Positions 27,511-37,973 are shown, numbered from the stretch's first letter. The stretch is DNA of 64,000 bases from Synechococcus sp. CS-1329 (GCF_025128055.1 NZ_JAHLYS010000048.1:1-64000), one strand, 5' to 3'. Translations and numbers: made by a program. Notes: a model not told the origin generated them from the sequence alone.

Positions 27511-28194
27511 ATGCCCACTCCGGCCCGTTTCACCCTGGCGGCAGGGGTGCTCGGACTTGGTCTCTGTCTGCTCAATCAGCTCAGCGCTGGCGAGCTGAGC
27601 CCGGCCCTGCAGCGCGCCGGGGTGCTCGCCAGCCTGATGGCGGTGGGCCTGATGCTGGTGGCCGTGCTCTGGACCCGGGCTGTGCCCCTCGCCCCCGAGC
27701 GGGTGGAGCTGCAGGGGGAGCAGGGGCTGGAGCTGGCGCCCGAGATGGCCCAGGAGCTCGCCCTGGAGCTGGCCTGGGGCAGCCGCCTGTTGCTCACCGC
27801 CACCCCGGCCGCCAGCCTGCTGATCCACTGGAGGGGCATGACGCTGCTGCGGCGGGGCCTGCTGGGGACCAATCCGTTTGAACCAGGGGAGATCTGCCGC
27901 CGGGCCAGCAGCACGGCCCGGGCCATCTCCCTGGTGAGCCTCAAGCTCTACCCCGGCCGCGATGAATTCCGTTGCCTGCCAGAGGGCACACCGGCGGTGC
28001 TGGTGCAGCCCATCGGCAGCGAGGGTTGGCTGCTGGCCGGCGGCTGGTCGCCACGCTGCTTCAGCCGCAGTGATGAGGTCTGGATCGAGGGCTGGGCCGA
28101 CAAGCTCAGAACGTCACTGGAGCAGGCTGACGGCGTTCCTTCGAAGCAGGAGGAATCTTCAGCTCCGAGAACACCCGTCCCCCCGGGGTCGTGA
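27511..28194 (+). CDS. Cofactor assembly of complex C subunit B (CCB2/CCB4 family)
   Basis: Helps attach heme c(n) (ci) to cytochrome b6 of the cytochrome b6f complex. It has two N-terminal membrane helices (FTLAAGVLGLGLCLLNQL and ALQRAGVLASLMAVGLMLVAVLW) and a soluble domain with ELAWGSRLLLTATPAASLLIHW, GTNPFEPGEICRRA and the C-terminal FSRSDEVWIEGWADKL, matching the cyanobacterial family. ATG 27511 (MPTPARFTLAAG) is preferred over the GTG at 27469. The last ~30 residues overlap lptC by 89 bp, an unusually long convergent overlap. Confidence 0.85.
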   Translation: MPTPARFTLAAGVLGLGLCLLNQLSAGELSPALQRAGVLASLMAVGLMLVAVLWTRAVPLAPERVELQGEQGLELAPEMAQELALELAWGSRLLLTATPAASLLIHWRGMTLLRRGLLGTNPFEPGEICRRASSTARAISLVSLKLYPGRDEFRCLPEGTPAVLVQPIGSEGWLLAGGWSPRCFSRSDEVWIEGWADKLRTSLEQADGVPSKQEESSAPRTPVPPGS

Positions 28195-29272
28195 ACTCAG
28201 CCAGACCCTTGGCTCCGACCTTGCCGAACAGCCGTTCGCTGCGGGTGATCTGCTGGTTCTGATCCCGCTCCAGCAGAACCCCCCCCACCGCTTCGATCTC
28301 CTGGCGGCCCCAGTTCCAGCGGCATTCCCTGGCCTGCAGCCGTTCGCCGGGCTGGCGCAGGCGGCAACCGCTGGGAATGATCGCCATCGTCTCGCCCAGC
28401 ATCAGGCGCAGGGAATCACCAGCCACGTGCGTCTGGTCGGCCACGCCGGTGAAGGGCAGATCGGTGCTGAGCACCTGCTCCTTGGCGTTCCAGCGGGTGC
28501 GCTGACCGTTGAAGACCGCCTTGCGCGAGGGATCCACGAAGCGCACCGGTCCCAGCAGGTCCACCACCTCCTCCCGGGTGTTCCCCTCCAGCGACGAACC
28601 GGTGACGGTCTGGATGGTGCCTGTCTCGCCGGCGGGGCGCCGCTCCCCCTTCACCGGACCGGCCGCCACCAGAGCACCGGTCTTGGCCAGCCAGTCGGCC
28701 CGGCTCACGCGCAGATCCAGTTCCGGCTGCTGCAGGCGCGTGGGGCCGCGCAATTCCAGCTTCTCCTTGTCGAGCAGAAAGCGGGCCGTGGACGAACTCA
28801 GGCGGCTCTTCCGTTCCGTGAGCACGGGCTTGCGGTCGATCTCCATCAGCTGCTTGCTGGGCGTCCAGCGCACCCGATCGCCGCTGATCAGCGAGCCCCT
28901 GGGGCCGAGCACCTGAATGCGCACCTTGCCCTCCAGCTGAATCACCTCGCCATCGTTGATCACCAGACCACTGGTGGCCTGCACCTTGTAGCGGGGCTTG
29001 CCGGCGGCGTAGATCACCCCGCGCGGCTCGGTGGCGCGGGCCACCCGGCGCTGCAGGTCGTAACGGGCCTGGGGGCTGGTGAGCTCCCAGGCCGGCCGGC
29101 CTTGGCCATCCTGCTGACGCAGGTTGAGCGAGCGGAACACGAAGGGTTGGGGCGCCTTGGGTTTGGGCGGCTTGCGATCGCAGCCCACCAGCAGCACCAG
29201 CGCCATGCCGAGGATCAGGGCCCTGGGCAGCACAGTCCTCACAGACTCAGTCTTCGCAGGCTCAGTCCTCAC
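28106..29272 (-). CDS. lptC: LPS export ABC transporter periplasmic protein LptC
   Basis: Bridges the inner-membrane LptBFG exporter to the LptA-type channel, passing lipopolysaccharide toward the outer membrane. The N-terminus has one membrane segment ending LLVGC (possible lipobox), then long beta-jellyroll repeats (for example LTSPQARYDLQRRVARATEP, GLVINDGEVIQLEG, VRWTPSKQLMEI). At 388 residues it is the larger cyanobacterial form. The start is GTG overlapping the metG stop (GTGA). Its 3' end overlaps the CCB gene by 89 bp. Confidence 0.88.
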   Translation of the reverse strand: MRTEPAKTESVRTVLPRALILGMALVLLVGCDRKPPKPKAPQPFVFRSLNLRQQDGQGRPAWELTSPQARYDLQRRVARATEPRGVIYAAGKPRYKVQATSGLVINDGEVIQLEGKVRIQVLGPRGSLISGDRVRWTPSKQLMEIDRKPVLTERKSRLSSSTARFLLDKEKLELRGPTRLQQPELDLRVSRADWLAKTGALVAAGPVKGERRPAGETGTIQTVTGSSLEGNTREEVVDLLGPVRFVDPSRKAVFNGQRTRWNAKEQVLSTDLPFTGVADQTHVAGDSLRLMLGETMAIIPSGCRLRQPGERLQARECRWNWGRQEIEAVGGVLLERDQNQQITRSERLFGKVGAKGLAEFTTPGGRVFSELKIPPASKERRQPAPVTF

Positions 29273-30858
29273 AGTGGGCCGTCCAGTTCCAGGCGGGCCA
29301 TCACCGGCTCCGGCTCCGGCAGCGGCGTGCCTGCCGCCAGCGATCCCCAGGTCAGGCGCTGCTGCCAGGGAACCTGCTCGCCATCGGGGCCGTCCTGGCC
29401 GCCAGCCACGGCGCCACTGGGGGCCAGGGGCTGATTGAGCTGAAGCAACATGCGGCCGGAGAGATCAGGAAGGATCGGGGCCAGCAGCAACGCCACCTGC
29501 CTGGTCGCCTCCAGCACCGCGTAGAGGTCGTCGGCCACCTGCTGCCGCTGCCCCTCCTGCTTCATTCGGCTCCAGGGCGCCTGGTCGTTGAGGTAGCCGT
29601 TGGCGCTGATGGCGAGCTGCAGGGCGGCGGCGGCGGCCTGGCGGAAATCCAGCCGCTCCAGGCCATCGATCACCTGCTCGCGGGCCAGCTGGGCCGCCTG
29701 GGCCAGCGGATGGTGGCTGCCCACGGCCTCACTGGGGGATGGGACCGCCTGATCAAACCAACGCCGGGCCATCGAGGAGGTGCGGTTGAGCAGGTTGCCG
29801 ATCGTGTTGGCCAGGTCGTTGTTAACCAGGTCGCTGAAGCGCTGCTGCTGCACATCACCGTCGTCGCCGAAGGGGATATCGCGCAGCAGGTACCAGCGCA
29901 CGGCATCGGGGCCGCAGCGCTCCAGCAGCTCGCCGGGATCGAGCACGTTGCCGAGCGATTTGCCCATCTTCTGTCCCTCGCGGGTGAGGAAGCCATGGCC
30001 GAACACCCGCCCCGGCAACTCCAGCCCTGCCGAGAGCAACATGGCCGGCCAGTAGACGGCATGAAAGCGCAGGATGTCCTTGCCGATCACATGGATGCTC
30101 GCCGGCCAGCCCCGCTGGCTCAGCAGCGCCAGATCAGGGGCATCGCCGGGCTCCAGCAGAGCCGTGAGGTAACCGAGCAGCGCATCGAACCACACATAGA
30201 ACGTGTGACCCTGATGGCCGGGAACGGGGATTCCCCAGGGCAGGTCCAGCCGGGAGATCGAGAAGTCGCGCAGCCCCTGGGCCACGAAGTTCTCCACCTC
30301 GCGGCGACGGCTGGCGGGGGCAATGAAACCGGGTCGCTGGATCAGCTCCTCGATCGCCGACTGGTAACGGGAGAGCCGAAAGAAGAGATTGAGCTCGTCG
30401 CGCCATTCCAGCGGCCGCTGGTGGGTGCTGCACTGGGGCGTGCGGGCCTCGGGGGGATCGTCCTTGAATTCCTCGCAGGCCACGCAGTACCAGCCCCGCT
30501 GGCGCCCCTCCACCACATCGCCGGCCGCTTCCACCCGCCGGTAGAACTGCTCCACCAGCAGACGGTGGCGGGGGTCGGTGGTGCGGATGAAGCGGTCGTG
30601 GCTGATCTGCCAGCGCTGCCACAGGGCCCTGTACTGATCACTCACCAAGTCGCAGTGGGCCTGGGGGGTGAGCCCGGCCACCTCGGCAGTGCGCTGGATC
30701 TTCAGACCGTGCTCATCGCAGCCGGTGATGAACAGCACCGGCCGTCCCATCAGCCGCTGGAAACGGGCCAGGGCATCACAGGCCAGCGTGGTGTAAGCGC
30801 TGCCGAGATGGGGCTTGTCGTTGACGTAATAGAGGGGAGTGGTGAGGGTGTAAGTCAT
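29269..30858 (-). CDS. metG: Methionyl-tRNA synthetase
   Basis: Class Ia aminoacyl-tRNA synthetase. TTPLYYVNDKPHLGSAYTT contains the HIGH-type HLGS; the KMSKS-type loop reads KMGKSLGNVLDPGEL; FITGCDEHGLKIQ and a zinc-knuckle-like WYCVACEEF...QCSTH are present, with the anticodon-binding domain after NNDLANTIGNLLNRTSSM. At 529 residues it lacks the C-terminal dimerisation domain, as in most cyanobacteria. It is followed directly by lptC. Confidence 0.96.
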   Translation of the reverse strand: MTYTLTTPLYYVNDKPHLGSAYTTLACDALARFQRLMGRPVLFITGCDEHGLKIQRTAEVAGLTPQAHCDLVSDQYRALWQRWQISHDRFIRTTDPRHRLLVEQFYRRVEAAGDVVEGRQRGWYCVACEEFKDDPPEARTPQCSTHQRPLEWRDELNLFFRLSRYQSAIEELIQRPGFIAPASRRREVENFVAQGLRDFSISRLDLPWGIPVPGHQGHTFYVWFDALLGYLTALLEPGDAPDLALLSQRGWPASIHVIGKDILRFHAVYWPAMLLSAGLELPGRVFGHGFLTREGQKMGKSLGNVLDPGELLERCGPDAVRWYLLRDIPFGDDGDVQQQRFSDLVNNDLANTIGNLLNRTSSMARRWFDQAVPSPSEAVGSHHPLAQAAQLAREQVIDGLERLDFRQAAAAALQLAISANGYLNDQAPWSRMKQEGQRQQVADDLYAVLEATRQVALLLAPILPDLSGRMLLQLNQPLAPSGAVAGGQDGPDGEQVPWQQRLTWGSLAAGTPLPEPEPVMARLELDGPL

Positions 30859-31011
30859 CGGCGTTGGTGAAGGGCCCGCTGCGCCGCCAGAGCGGCCCTG
30901 CGCCGGGGCCGGATCCTACCGAGTGCCTCTGCGCAGCCAGTCACGCCGGCCCTGGGCCCCACGGATCGGCACAATCGAGCAGCCGGTTTCATCCCTGTGG
31001 TCAGCGGCCCG

Positions 31012-32850
31012 ATGCGAGCGAGAGACGATCAGGCCGCCGTGGTGGTCTGGGGTGGTGGCAGCGGCGGCGTGGCTGCCGCCCTGCAGGCCGCCCGCGGCGG
31101 TGCCGACACCCTGCTGCTGACGCCAGGACCCTGGCTGGGGGGCATGGTGAGTGCGGCGGGGGTCTGCGCGCCGGATGGCAACGAGCTCAGTCCCTGGCAG
31201 AGCGGGATCTGGGGAGCACTGCTGCGGGCCCTGCAGCGGCAGGAACCCGAAGGCCTTGACCACAACTGGGTGAGCTGCTTCGGCTGGCGACCCGCCAGCG
31301 CCGAGCGGGTGCTGCGCGGCTGGGTGGCCGCTGAGCCCCGGCTGCGCTGGTGGAGCGGCTGCCGGCTGCATCAGCTGGAGCGCAGCGGCACCCGGCTCAC
31401 AGCCCTGGTGCTGGAGCACCGCGGTGAACTGGTGCGGCTGGCTCTGGATCTGGCCATCGACGGCAGCGATCGCGGCGATCTGCTGCCCCTGGCCCAGGTG
31501 CCCTTCCGCTTCGGCTGGGAGGCCAGCGACGACTGGGCTGAACCCAGCGCCCCCAGCCGCCAGCGACTGGGGAGCGAACCGTTCTTCCAGCGCCAGCCGC
31601 TGCAATCCCCCACCTGGGTGGTACTGGCCCGGGAATCGGAGGGTCCCTGCCCGCAGGGGAGCCCGGTGGCCACTCCGTTCGAGCGGGCCACCGAGACCTT
31701 TGGCCTGCAGCGCACCCTCAGCTACGGCCGGCTGCCCGGTGGCCTGGTGATGCTCAACTGGCCCCTGCATGGCAACGACTGGCACGACGGCCTCGAGCGC
31801 GGCTTCGGCGACGATCTCAGCGCCCAGGCGGAGCTGGAGCAAGCCATGCGGGACCACAGCCTGGCGTTTCTCGCCGCCCTGCAGGAGGCCTCCGGCGGCT
31901 GGCTGCAGCCCGCCCAGGTGTTCCCCGAGGCCGGCTGTGCCGGCTCTGCGCTGGCGGGTCCTTCGTCGCTGGCCCTGATGCCCTACTGGCGCGAGGGGCG
32001 GCGGCTGGTGGGCCACAGCCTGGTGCTGGAGCAGGATCTGCTGCCCCTGATCCCAGCGAGCGCCAAGGGCGGCCCCGACGACGACGGGGCCTGGATCGGG
32101 CCGATCCCGCGCGACCGGCAGGGCCGCTGCAGCTCGATCGCGGTGGGCAACTACGCCAACGATCACCACTATCCCGGCGCCGACTGGCCCCTGGCCCCCA
32201 AGAGCTGCCGCTGGGGCGGCCGCTGGAGCGGCACGCCGTTCATGCTTCCCTACGGAGCGCTGGTGAGCGCCGATCTCGACAACCTGCTGACGGCGGACAA
32301 GGCCATCAGCTGCAGCCACATGGCCAACGGAGCCACCCGGCTGCAGCCGCTGATCCTCAACATCGGCCAGGCGGCCGGGGCCGCAGCCGCCCTCTGCGTC
32401 GCCACCGGCACGGCGCCTGCCGACCTCGACGTGCGGCTTGTGCAGGAGGCCCTGATCAGCGATGGGGCGGCCCCGGCCGGACCGATGCCCCTCTGGGACA
32501 CCCCCTGGCACCACCCCCAGTGGCAGGAGCGCCAGCGCCGAGCTCTCCAGGATCCCGGACTGCTGCAACCCAAGGGAAGCCTGAGTGGCAGCTCAGCCCC
32601 CAGCCCTTTCGATGCACCGGCCGAACCCCATGAACAGGCCTTCGCCGGCACCCTGGTGCCCGATGGAGCCGGTGGCTACAGCCTTGAGGGGCCCACGCGC
32701 TCCTGGCCGTTGATCACCCTGGAGCCAGGCCTGCACCACTGGCTGCGGCAGCAGACGGCCCCCCGGCCGCTGCGCCTGATCGGTGTGGCCAATCCCTGGG
32801 GTCCCTGGCTGCGGGTGTCGCGGCTGGAGGCGGGATCGCTGCCGGCCTAG
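31012..32850 (+). CDS. FAD-dependent oxidoreductase of unknown substrate
   Basis: About 612 residues. The N-terminal dinucleotide fold VVVWGGGSGGVAAALQAARGGAD carries a GGGSGG loop in place of GxGxxG; further FAD-family features are PWLGGMVSAAGVCAPDG, DLAIDGSDRGDLLPLA (DGxGRGD-like) and the C-terminal SCSHMANGATRLQPLILNIGQAAGAAAALC that closes over FAD. The family (FAD_oxidored, PF12831 type) acts on varied substrates, so no reaction is claimed. GTG 30997 is an alternative start. The stop overlaps the convergent RNase II gene by 4 bp. Confidence 0.85.
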   Translation: MRARDDQAAVVVWGGGSGGVAAALQAARGGADTLLLTPGPWLGGMVSAAGVCAPDGNELSPWQSGIWGALLRALQRQEPEGLDHNWVSCFGWRPASAERVLRGWVAAEPRLRWWSGCRLHQLERSGTRLTALVLEHRGELVRLALDLAIDGSDRGDLLPLAQVPFRFGWEASDDWAEPSAPSRQRLGSEPFFQRQPLQSPTWVVLARESEGPCPQGSPVATPFERATETFGLQRTLSYGRLPGGLVMLNWPLHGNDWHDGLERGFGDDLSAQAELEQAMRDHSLAFLAALQEASGGWLQPAQVFPEAGCAGSALAGPSSLALMPYWREGRRLVGHSLVLEQDLLPLIPASAKGGPDDDGAWIGPIPRDRQGRCSSIAVGNYANDHHYPGADWPLAPKSCRWGGRWSGTPFMLPYGALVSADLDNLLTADKAISCSHMANGATRLQPLILNIGQAAGAAAALCVATGTAPADLDVRLVQEALISDGAAPAGPMPLWDTPWHHPQWQERQRRALQDPGLLQPKGSLSGSSAPSPFDAPAEPHEQAFAGTLVPDGAGGYSLEGPTRSWPLITLEPGLHHWLRQQTAPRPLRLIGVANPWGPWLRVSRLEAGSLPA

Positions 32851-34871
32851 CGGGCATCCAGCCGCAGCAGATCGGAGAGGGAATCCACCTGTTGGACCTG
32901 AACCGTGAGCGCATCCCCCGGCTGAGACGACTCCGGAGCGCGCACGGCCTGATCCATCGCCAGGGCCTCCAGATGCACCAGCGCCAGCCGGTCCTGGGGA
33001 CGCAACCAGCGCAGGAACACCGCCGCCCAACGCTCCTCGCGGTGCTGCTCAAACCAGACCTGCTGCCAGTGGCGCTGATCCTCGCGGCTGATCTGGATGC
33101 CTTCGCGGATCACTGGATCCAGCCGCTCCAGCAGCTCAGCCATCTCGGTGGCCTCCAGGGGCTCACCGCCGCCGAGGCTGGCGGCCAGTTGCCGCTGGGC
33201 CACCAGGTCGGCGTAACGGCGGATCGGTGAGGTGGCCTGCACATAGGCCGGCAACCCCAGGCTGAAATGGGGGCTCACTGAAGCGCTGGTGCTGCCGCGA
33301 CTGAGGCAACGGCGCAGGGCCGCGTGGCGCACGGGTCCTTCCGGAAGGGCCTCCAGCTCGCTCTCGGGCGGCAGCTCACTGGTCGGCTGGCCGCGGAACG
33401 GCATGGCCAGGCCCAGATCAGCGGCGTGGGAGGCCACCACCGAACCGGTGAGGATCATCGCTTCGGCCACCAGGGCCCGCGCCGCCGAGGGATCGGTGAT
33501 TTCCAGGGCGGCCTCATCGCCCTGGCGGCGGATCCGCCCTTCGCTCTGCTCCATCGAGAGGGCGCCGCGGGCATGACGCCAGCGGCGGCGGCGATCCAGC
33601 AGATCCTGCAGCTGGGCCAGGTCGGGCTCCTCGGGCGGGGCCAGATCGATCAGGGCATCGCCATCGCCGTAGGTGAGGCGGTAGGTGGGGCGAATCCAGC
33701 TGCGCACGAGTTCATGGCGCTCCACGCTGCCGTCTGCGGCCAGCTCCACCGCACAGCTCCAGGCGGCACAGCGCTGCCCCTGACGCAGGCTGAACGGACC
33801 CACCGCCAGGGCCAGGGGGAACATCGGCACCACCCCGGAGGCCAGGTAAAGGCTGGAGCCCCGGCGGCGGGCCTCCAGATCGAGGGGAGAGCCGCTGGCC
33901 ACCAGCCGCCCGGGATCGGCGATGTGAACCCAGAGACGCAGCCCACCCCCATCAAGCGGTTCGAGGGCCACGGCGTCATCGATCTCCTCGGTGTCGGCGT
34001 CATCGAGGGTGTAGCTGCGCAGGCCGGTGAGATCACGGCGGTTTTCATCCCCTGGCAGCTCCTGTTCTGCCTGGGCCAGCAGCCGCTCGGCCTCCGCCAG
34101 CAGGGCTGGATCGAAGCCCTGATCCCAGACGCTGCTGCGCAGCGACGGCAGGTCATGGGGCGACCACTGGCCCAGATCCACCAGCAGCCGGCGCACCGGC
34201 CCGGGTTCGGCGGCGCAGTGGGCCGCCTGCAGGCCCCGGCGCAGTTCCGGGTCGGAGAGCTCCTCGATCTCGCCGGCAGCAAAAGCCAGCAGCTGCTGCA
34301 GATGCCGGTTCTGGGCGGGATCGAGCTCCGCGGACTGGAGAGGGGTGCGCCGGCTGAGCAGGCCAAACCAGTGCTGCAGCCGCCGTTCCTCCAGCACCTG
34401 TCGGTGGCGGTCGTGGCGCAGCTGGCGCAGATCCCGCAGGGAGCGGGGGTGAACCCGGCCCTGGCGCCAGCGAAACAGGTGCTGCTCGCCCTGCTGCAAC
34501 CAGCACCAGCAGGCGGCCCTGGTGGCCGGACCATCGGCACCGGCCACCAGCTCACTGAACTCCTCCAGGCTCACCCCCTGCTCAGGAGGATCCTCCACCA
34601 GCAGCAGCCAAGCCGCTCCCAGATCGCGACGACCCGGGGATGCGGCCACCAGGGCTGCAGGCACCAGCTGCCAGGGGGGCTGATCCAGGCGGGCAGGCGG
34701 ATCCTGAAGGCCTGGCAGGGACGCCAGCAGGTCCAGCTGCCGCATCGGCAGCGTCTGGGAACGGGCGTCCCAGCCGGCCTTGAGACGGGCACGACTGCCC
34801 TGGATCGCTTCGATCAAGGCCAGTTCAGGACCTTTCGAGCCGTTCAGACCGACGAGATCACCCGGCTGCAA
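32847..34871 (-). CDS. rnb: RNase II/RNase R family exoribonuclease
   Basis: 3'-to-5' exoribonuclease for mRNA and stable RNA turnover. The RNB catalytic domain is visible: LDDADTEEIDDAVALEP with the Mg-binding Asp cluster, LRLWVHIADPGRLV, and ATSPIRRYADLVAQRQLA with the conserved Arg pair. The 674-residue protein has a shortened N-terminal cold-shock region and only a partial S1-like tail, close to cyanobacterial and chloroplast RNase II. It is last in rpmG-rpsR-rnb on the minus strand. Confidence 0.92.
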   Translation of the reverse strand: MQPGDLVGLNGSKGPELALIEAIQGSRARLKAGWDARSQTLPMRQLDLLASLPGLQDPPARLDQPPWQLVPAALVAASPGRRDLGAAWLLLVEDPPEQGVSLEEFSELVAGADGPATRAACWCWLQQGEQHLFRWRQGRVHPRSLRDLRQLRHDRHRQVLEERRLQHWFGLLSRRTPLQSAELDPAQNRHLQQLLAFAAGEIEELSDPELRRGLQAAHCAAEPGPVRRLLVDLGQWSPHDLPSLRSSVWDQGFDPALLAEAERLLAQAEQELPGDENRRDLTGLRSYTLDDADTEEIDDAVALEPLDGGGLRLWVHIADPGRLVASGSPLDLEARRRGSSLYLASGVVPMFPLALAVGPFSLRQGQRCAAWSCAVELAADGSVERHELVRSWIRPTYRLTYGDGDALIDLAPPEEPDLAQLQDLLDRRRRWRHARGALSMEQSEGRIRRQGDEAALEITDPSAARALVAEAMILTGSVVASHAADLGLAMPFRGQPTSELPPESELEALPEGPVRHAALRRCLSRGSTSASVSPHFSLGLPAYVQATSPIRRYADLVAQRQLAASLGGGEPLEATEMAELLERLDPVIREGIQISREDQRHWQQVWFEQHREERWAAVFLRWLRPQDRLALVHLEALAMDQAVRAPESSQPGDALTVQVQQVDSLSDLLRLDAR

Positions 34872-34905
34872 CCGTCATGCTCCGCTGGGGCAGGAGAAGC
34901 ACCGC

Positions 34906-35127
34906 TCAGCCTTCGGGATTCACGAAGGGCAGCAGCGCCACGATCCGGGCCCGCTTGACGGCATTGGTGAGGTCGCGCTGCTGCTTGGCGGTGAGACCAG
35001 ACAGACGACGGGGAAGGATCTTGCCGCGCTCGGTGATGAACTTCTTGAGCAGATCGACATCCTTGTAGTCGATCGGGTCACCGGGCTTGATCGGTGAGAG
35101 GCGCTTCTTGAAAAAGGAACTGGACAT
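34906..35127 (-). CDS. rpsR: 30S ribosomal protein S18
   Basis: Small-subunit protein of 73 residues that pairs with S6 on the platform. The hallmark stretch [23 protein letters not shown] and [19 protein letters not shown], broken here into parts, is essentially invariant. It lies 75 bp after rpmG and 34 bp before the RNase II gene, the conserved cyanobacterial and chloroplast order rpl33-rps18. Confidence 0.97.
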   Translation of the reverse strand: MSSSFFKKRLSPIKPGDPIDYKDVDLLKKFITERGKILPRRLSGLTAKQQRDLTNAVKRARIVALLPFVNPEG

Positions 35128-35202
35128 GGGTGGGCGAAAACGGACAGGGGAATGAAGGACGAGCTGCTGGGGTGTGCGCCCTTGGGCGAGCGACCCCGGA
35201 CC

Positions 35203-35397
35203 TCACTTGATCTCTTTGTGAGCCGTGCTCTTGTTGCAGTGAGGGCAGAACTTCTTCAGCTCCAGCCGTTCGGTGGTGTTGCGGCGATTCTTCTGGGAGG
35301 TGTAACGGGACACCCCGGGAGAGCGCTTGGCGGGATTGGACCGGCATTCGGTGCACTCGAGAGTGATCACGATCCGGACGCCCTTGTTCTTGGCCAT
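35203..35397 (-). CDS. rpmG: 50S ribosomal protein L33
   Basis: 64-residue ribosomal protein with an intact zinc ribbon: CTECRS near residue 15 and [10 protein letters not shown] near residue 52. [18 protein letters not shown] at ATG 35397 is the exact family start; the open frame continues upstream but without homology. It leads rpmG-rpsR-rnb and is divergent from pheT. Confidence 0.97.
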   Translation of the reverse strand: MAKNKGVRIVITLECTECRSNPAKRSPGVSRYTSQKNRRNTTERLELKKFCPHCNKSTAHKEIK

Positions 35398-35507
35398 AGG
35401 AAGGACGTGCGCCGCTTGATGCGAGGCGAAATGACAATCCGGCACTTTACCCTCCCGGGCTCCGCCATTCCGATCCTTAGGATCTGGACCCTGATTGATG
35501 CAGACGG

Positions 35508-37973
35508 ATGCGGGTCTCGCTCCAGTGGTTGCGGGACCTGGTCTCCTGCGATGGGCCGGTCCAGGAGCTCGCCGAGCGGCTCTCCATCGCCGGCTTTGAG
35601 GTGGAGGCCATCGACGACCTCGCCAGCCAGGCCGCGGGCGTGGTGGTGGGCTATGTCGAAGATCGGCAGCCCCATCCCGGTGCCGACCGCCTGAGCGTCT
35701 GTCAGCTGAGGGTGACGGGGCCCGGATCTGCCGAAGCGCCGCTGCAGGTGGTCTGCGGCGCCGCCAACGTGCGCGCCGGCATCCATGTGCCCGTGGCCCT
35801 GGTGGGCGCCCACCTCAGCGCCGTGGATCTGACGATCCAGGCCAGCGAGCTGCGGGGCGTGGCCAGCAGCGGCATGATCTGCTCCCTCAAGGAACTGGGG
35901 CTGACGGGCAACTCCGACGGCATCGCCGTGCTCGACGAACTGCTGGAGGTGGTGCCGGCCGTGGGCACTCCGGTGGCGGCGGCCCTTGGCCTCGACGATC
36001 AGGTGCTGGAGCTGGCGATCACCGCCAACCGCCCCGACGGCCTCTCGATGCTGGGCATCGCCCGGGAAGTGGCCGCCCTCACCGGCGGCCGGCTCAGCCT
36101 GCCCCCCGCCGCACCCGTGATCCCCGCCGAGCCCTTGCCGGTGGATCCGGCCAGCGCCGCCGCGATCGAAGCCGGCGGCCTGTTCAGCCTCACCGCCCTG
36201 AGCGGCGTGCGGGTGGAGCCCTCGCCGGCCTGGCTGCAGCGTCGCCTGGAGCGGGCCGGCCTGCGGCCGATCAACACCGTGGTCGACATCACCAATCTGG
36301 TGATGCTGGAAACAGGTCAGCCGCTGCATGCCTTCGACCAGGGCCGGCTGGCGCTGTCGGGGGGCGGGCCAGCCGACCCGGCGGCCCTGGGCCTGCGCTC
36401 CGCCCGGGCGGCTGAAGCCTTTTCTGGCCTCGATGGCTCCAGCCATGAGCTGGGTCCTGAAGCGCTGGTGGTGACCTACGGCGATCAACCGATCGCCCTG
36501 GCCGGCGTGATCGGCGGCGCCGACTCGGCGGTGCAGGCCGACACCACGGCCATCTGGCTGGAAGCGGCGATGTTCAGCGCCGAAGCCGTGCGCCGCAGTG
36601 CCCGCAGCGTCGGCCTGCGCACCGATGCCAGCGCCCGCTTCGAGAAGGGCCTACCCCGTGAGGTCACCCTGACGGCCGCCGACCGGGCCGTGCAACTGCT
36701 GCAGGAGCTGGCGGGCGGCCAGGTGGAAGGCCGCTGGCTGCATCAGCGCCCCCATCAGCCGGTGCAGCCCCTGCGCCTGCGCCGCGATGCCCTGCACAAC
36801 CTGTTGGGCCCGGTGCTGGTGGATGGTCAGGCCGAAGACCTGGCCGATGCACGGATCGAGCAGACCCTCACGGCCCTGGGCTGCAGCCTGCAGGCCGACG
36901 ACGGCGAAAGCTGGCTGGTGTCGGTACCCCCCTCCCGCTCGATGGATCTCACCCGGGAGGTGGATCTGATCGAGGAGGTGGCTCGGCTGGTGGGTTACGA
37001 CCACTTCGCCAGCCACCTGCCCGATCCGATCGAGTCCGGCGGGCTCGAACCCGGCCAGCAGGCGGAGCGCTGGTTACGGCAGGCGCTCTGCCAGGCCGGC
37101 CTGCAGGAAACCTGCTCCTTTTCGCTGGTGCCTGCCCAGGGCCTGATCGAGCACGCCCCGCGGCTGGGGCTCACCAATCCCCTGCTCACCGACTACGGCC
37201 ACCTGCGCGACAGCCTGCTCGATGAACTGCTGCTGGCCGCCCGGCGCAACCTGCAGGCCTCAATGCCGGGCTTCTGGGCCTTCGAGATCGGCCGTGTCTT
37301 TCAGAGCGAGGGGGAGAGCCTGAGCGAGCGCAGCGAGCTGGCCGGAGTGATCTGCGGCGAGCGCCGCTCGGAGCTCTGGAGCAGCGCCGGCAAGGGACGC
37401 AACCTCGACTACTTCGAGGCCCGCGGTGTGCTGCAGCGGGCCCTGGCCGCCCTGAAGATCCCTTGCGAGGACCGGCCCAACGCTGACCATCCCCTGCTGC
37501 ACCCGGGCCGGGCCGCCGAGCTGGTGGTGGAGGGCCGGGTGGCGGGCTGGTTCGGCCAGTTGCATCCGCAGCGGGCCGAAGCCCTCGATCTGCCGGAGGC
37601 CACCCACCTGTTCCAGCTCGCCCTGACTCCACTGCTGGACGCCGCCACCCGGCGCAACCGCTGGCAACCGGCTTTCGCCCCTTACGCCACCGTGCCGGCC
37701 TCCGAGCGCGACCTGGCCCTGGTGGTTCCCGATGCCGTCAGCGCCGCCCAGCTGCTGAGCGCCATCCGCAAGGCCGGCAAACCGCTGCTGGAATCGGCGG
37801 AACTGATCGACCGCTACGTGGGCAGCCAGGTGGAGGCGGGCCACGCCAGCCAGGCCTTCCGCCTGCGCTACCGCGATGCCCGCCGCACCCTGACCGAGGC
37901 GGAGGTGGAGCAGGCCCACTCCAAGATTGTGGGCGCCCTGCAGAAGCAGTTCGGCGCCGCCAGACGCTCCTAG
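35508..37973 (+). CDS. pheT: Phenylalanyl-tRNA synthetase beta subunit
   Basis: 821-residue beta chain of the heterotetrameric enzyme. Domains in order: N-terminal OB/tRNA-binding ([20 protein letters not shown]), B3/B4 editing domain, B5 with RLVGYDHF, the catalytic-like core ([38 protein letters not shown]) and the C-terminal FDX-ACB anticodon domain ([14 protein letters not shown] ... [19 protein letters not shown]). An 11-bp palindrome ATCCTTAGGAT and a TAGGAT -10-like hexamer lie 25-35 bp upstream. Confidence 0.96.
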   Translation: MRVSLQWLRDLVSCDGPVQELAERLSIAGFEVEAIDDLASQAAGVVVGYVEDRQPHPGADRLSVCQLRVTGPGSAEAPLQVVCGAANVRAGIHVPVALVGAHLSAVDLTIQASELRGVASSGMICSLKELGLTGNSDGIAVLDELLEVVPAVGTPVAAALGLDDQVLELAITANRPDGLSMLGIAREVAALTGGRLSLPPAAPVIPAEPLPVDPASAAAIEAGGLFSLTALSGVRVEPSPAWLQRRLERAGLRPINTVVDITNLVMLETGQPLHAFDQGRLALSGGGPADPAALGLRSARAAEAFSGLDGSSHELGPEALVVTYGDQPIALAGVIGGADSAVQADTTAIWLEAAMFSAEAVRRSARSVGLRTDASARFEKGLPREVTLTAADRAVQLLQELAGGQVEGRWLHQRPHQPVQPLRLRRDALHNLLGPVLVDGQAEDLADARIEQTLTALGCSLQADDGESWLVSVPPSRSMDLTREVDLIEEVARLVGYDHFASHLPDPIESGGLEPGQQAERWLRQALCQAGLQETCSFSLVPAQGLIEHAPRLGLTNPLLTDYGHLRDSLLDELLLAARRNLQASMPGFWAFEIGRVFQSEGESLSERSELAGVICGERRSELWSSAGKGRNLDYFEARGVLQRALAALKIPCEDRPNADHPLLHPGRAAELVVEGRVAGWFGQLHPQRAEALDLPEATHLFQLALTPLLDAATRRNRWQPAFAPYATVPASERDLALVVPDAVSAAQLLSAIRKAGKPLLESAELIDRYVGSQVEAGHASQAFRLRYRDARRTLTEAEVEQAHSKIVGALQKQFGAARRS

